A DNA stretch of 64,000 nt from Paracentrotus lividus. Lineage: Eukaryota > Echinodermata > Echinoidea > Camarodonta > Echinidae. Each line of letters begins with the position of its first letter. Within the stretch, counting starts at the first letter, position 1. The stretch covers positions 14,523,298-14,587,297 of the forward strand of contig CALNVZ010003426.1 of the NCBI GenBank assembly GCA_940671915.1, written 5' to 3'. The notes under the pieces were generated by a model that did not search any database, was not told where the DNA came from, and saw nothing but the letters and a program-made list of their open reading frames with translations. Both the position numbers and the translations under genes were made by a program. Positions 61,690 to 64,000 of the stretch are shown piece by piece.

Positions 61690-62850
61690 CACTGTCACTA
61701 TATGAAATTATAAGGCATACACACACCAAGATACATCCTTATAACATAGCCAGTCACCATTGTTACTGTATGCAATCATACACACACCAAGATACATCCT
61801 TAACATAGTTTAGTCACCCTACACTGTATGAAATCATTAAGCATGCACACACCACGATATAGTCAGTAATTACACTGTCACTGTATGAAAACCAAAGGCA
61901 TAAATACACCAAGATACATCATTATAACATAGTCATCACCACATGTCACTGTATGAAATCATAAGCCATGCACACACCAAGATATATCCTTATAACATAG
62001 TTAGTCACCCCTAACCCTGTTATGAAATCATAAGGCATGCACACACCAATATATAGTCAGTAAGTACACTGTCACTGTAAAACTTAGCTTTGAATTCTGG
62101 AACAAAAGAGCGCGATGGTCACCACTGTCACTATATGAAATTATAAGGCATAAATACACCAAGATAGATCCTTATGACATAGCCAGTCACCACTGTCACT
62201 GCATGAAATTATAAGGCATGCACACACCAAGATATAATCCTTATAACATAGTTCAGTCACCCCTAACACTGTATGAAATCATAAGGCATACACACACCAA
62301 GATATATCCTTATAAAATAGTCACACTCTCACTGTATGAAATAATAAGGCTTACACACACACCAAGATATAGCTTACATCATAGTCAGTCACCACTGTCA
62401 CTGTATGAATCATAAGGCATACACACACCAAGATTAATGTTATATCCTTAGTCTGTCAGCACTGTAACTTCAGGAAATCATAAGACAAACACACAAAAGA
62501 TAGGCCTAGACCTATGTCCGAATAACATCATCTGTCACCACTAGCACTTATGGAATTAATATAGCATGTGTGACCTTATAGCATAGCCTGTCATCCTGTC
62601 ATTATATGAATTCATAGTCCATAGAGACACCAAGATATAGTCAATCCTACCTACAAACATAATATAGACTCTACCAAATCGGAAGGCATATTAGGGTCTA
62701 TAGAGTAGGCCTACTATAGTCGTACACACCATGCGCCCAATGCCAATGGCAGTGTGTCACCACCCTGGTCCCTGGGTAGTCTCAGTATGAAATAATGCAT
62801 ACAGACACCAAGAATATAGCATAATGTGTCAAAACTCCTAGCCTATGTGA
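61690..62850. repeat. 68-bp satellite related to the 70-bp family
   Basis: Units read AGTCACCACTGTCACTGTAT, GAAATCATAAGGCATACACA and CACCAAGATATATCCTTATA plus ACATAGTC. Alignment with the 70-bp unit shows the same order of AGTCACCA, ACTGTAT, ATCATA, ACACACA and ATAGTC. Units become very diverged after 62450. Confidence 0.85.
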
Positions 62851-63281
62851 AATCATAAGAAGGTGAACAAGAATAGGCCTACTAATAGGACTAGATCTAG
62901 GCTTAGATCTATACATTACCTCGTACATGTATGAGTGAACTCCGTTGATTGTGGGTATCAACGAAAAGACACTGACAAGACAAGACAGTGATAGTAGTAT
63001 TAGCAACGTACGGGTACTTGGACCCCGATCAATGTGATAGCTCAGTACTAGCCTATGGTCAGTGCAATTAGGGCTCAAGCTGAGCAAATAAGCACAATTA
63101 AATAGAGCCGAGTTCTAAGCGAGTAGATCTATAGATTCTAGCTAGGTCTAGTTAGATATTTTGAAAAAGATTCAAACATTACCTTTTTTACAACCAGTAG
63201 CGCAGCATGCACTCACAAATAATGTACACGGCTCTAGCTCGATCTGCATCTATATCAGGCGCGCTTTCTTTTCGATCATCC

Positions 63282-63545
63282 CGGCCGGCGCCGCGCGCCG
63301 GCCGACGTCAGACTCCAGTACTTCTGGATGACGTCACGCGTAGAGCTTCACATAACCGGTGACGTCTCCGACAGAAATTTGATGGGGTGTAAGTAAGATG
63401 GCGCTGTTCAACTTTGCTCCTCTGTCAACGTTTTTGTTTGATCCTATCCACTGATGACTATACTCAGAAAACAATATAATTAGAAACTGAATCAAGAGGG
63501 CGTTCCTTTTTCTCAATTTATGCTCATCGACAACCGATGACGTCA
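63282..63545. promoter_or_regulatory. CpG-rich segment with CRE sites
   Basis: The segment stands out from its AT-rich surroundings. A GC-only inverted repeat (arms 63282-63291 and 63295-63304, CGGCCGGCGC) is followed by two full CRE palindromes TGACGTCA at 63329-63336 and 63538-63545, plus partial GACGTC sites. AAGATGGCG, a strong initiation context, is at about 63397 on the + strand, but its frame is short. This could be a promoter for a gene in either direction; no exon is proven. Confidence 0.4.
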
Positions 63546-63619
63546 CCAGTTGTCGGTGTGTCGCGAGTTTGAAGGTGTGGTAACTATGTGCACGTCATCT
63601 GTTTGAATGGGTGCACGAG

Positions 63620-63651
<32 letters not shown>
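63620..63651. repeat. (AC)n microsatellite
   Basis: Uninterrupted AC repeat. Confidence 0.95.
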
Positions 63652-63652
<1 letters not shown>

Positions 63653-63956
63653 AGACACCCTTACTAAGCCTGACGTCACACGTATCGGCCCATGAACAAA
63701 CATAATAGAGTCTTTATTGTCCCCGGACAATTGGGCCTGTGCAGTTTCTTTACAAATTTCGTGTCTTGGATCCGCGACTGTACACCCCACACACTTACCC
63801 CCTACATACACAATAAGAAAGAAGACAACAAGAGACAGCAATACTCTGATGCAGAAATGAGAGGGAGAATCAGAAAGATACAATGGACACGACGATAGAG
63901 ATGAGGAATAAGAGAGATAGTGATTAAGAAATTAGAGAAAAATAACTTGTGATGAA

Positions 63957-64000
63957 ATGGAGAGAGAGAGAGGAAAGAGAGAGAGAGAGAGAGAGAGAGA
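63957..64000. repeat. (GA)n microsatellite
   Basis: GA dinucleotides running to the window edge, with one GGAAA break. Confidence 0.95.

Noticed and set aside
62920..62971. Possible 52-nt - strand exon between a TTGTCTTGTCAG acceptor and a GAG|GTAATG donor, in a frame with a hydrophobic stretch
   Set aside because: The open frame around it (63087 down) has no ATG, the exon is tiny, and no partner exon could be shown.
63584..63883. - strand ORF with a hydrophobic segment (LLSLVVFFLIVYVGG)
   Set aside because: It starts without an ATG, and its end is the translation of the (AC)n microsatellite. A GTAAGT donor inside is noted, but there is no other support.

Overview
The window is animal nuclear DNA, AT-rich and very repetitive, from a draft long-read-style assembly. 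It has three runs of N (9791-9815, 20893-21795, 53486-53510), and near-identical duplicate blocks differ mostly by one-base indels. Consensus-type GT-AG introns, TATA and CCAAT promoter signals, AATAAA signals, decayed non-LTR retrotransposons with (ATT)n tails and a secretory neuropeptide-type precursor all point to a metazoan. A marine deuterostome, most likely an echinoderm, is my best guess; it rests on the style of the repeats and the precursor, not on a database match.

Layout. 0-6 kb: decayed LINE 3' ends, a 0.3 kb (ATT)n tract, and an old duplication (about 1905-3460 against 4225-6075) whose second copy gained a terminal-inverted-repeat (TIR) element at 5226-6011. 6-14.5 kb: a 3.6 kb block present twice (6160-9790 and 10818-14500), each copy ending in a 16-bp-based minisatellite; an inverted piece of that minisatellite lies just after the first gap. 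14.4-18.6 kb: a 2.1 kb tandem duplication, each unit with a TATA box, a non-coding first exon, an intron and a tiny signal-peptide ORF, followed by a TTAA-flanked piggyBac-like element (complete only at 18179-19110). 19-31 kb: a transposon graveyard with a perfect 39-bp-arm hairpin (20378-20462), nested elements (22576-24000 around 22745-23423) and a foldback element whose arms are inverted tandem arrays (26421-29165), itself inserted in another TIR element (26053-30431). 31-36 kb: AT-rich DNA with two well-bounded TIR elements and a long foldback.

The best-supported gene is at 37025-38580, + strand. It has two coding exons and encodes a 264-residue secretory precursor that should yield one amidated peptide, WGGKTARPQPFRIGLF-amide. 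It has a CCAAT/TATA promoter upstream and TIR elements in its intron and 3' flank. A probable last exon of a second, unidentified gene lies on the - strand at 41841-42062, with a matching poly(A) signal at 41087-41092.

43-50 kb: foldback remnants, a 0.6 kb polypurine tract and diverged repeats. 50.7-60.9 kb: about 10 kb of a 70-bp satellite interrupted by a G-rich minisatellite (53516-54410). 61-63 kb: a LINE reverse-transcriptase fragment and a 68-bp satellite related to the 70-bp one. The window ends in a CpG-rich, CRE-containing, promoter-like segment (63.2-63.55 kb) and microsatellites. Most long ORFs in the window are translations of tandem repeats or N runs and are not genes.
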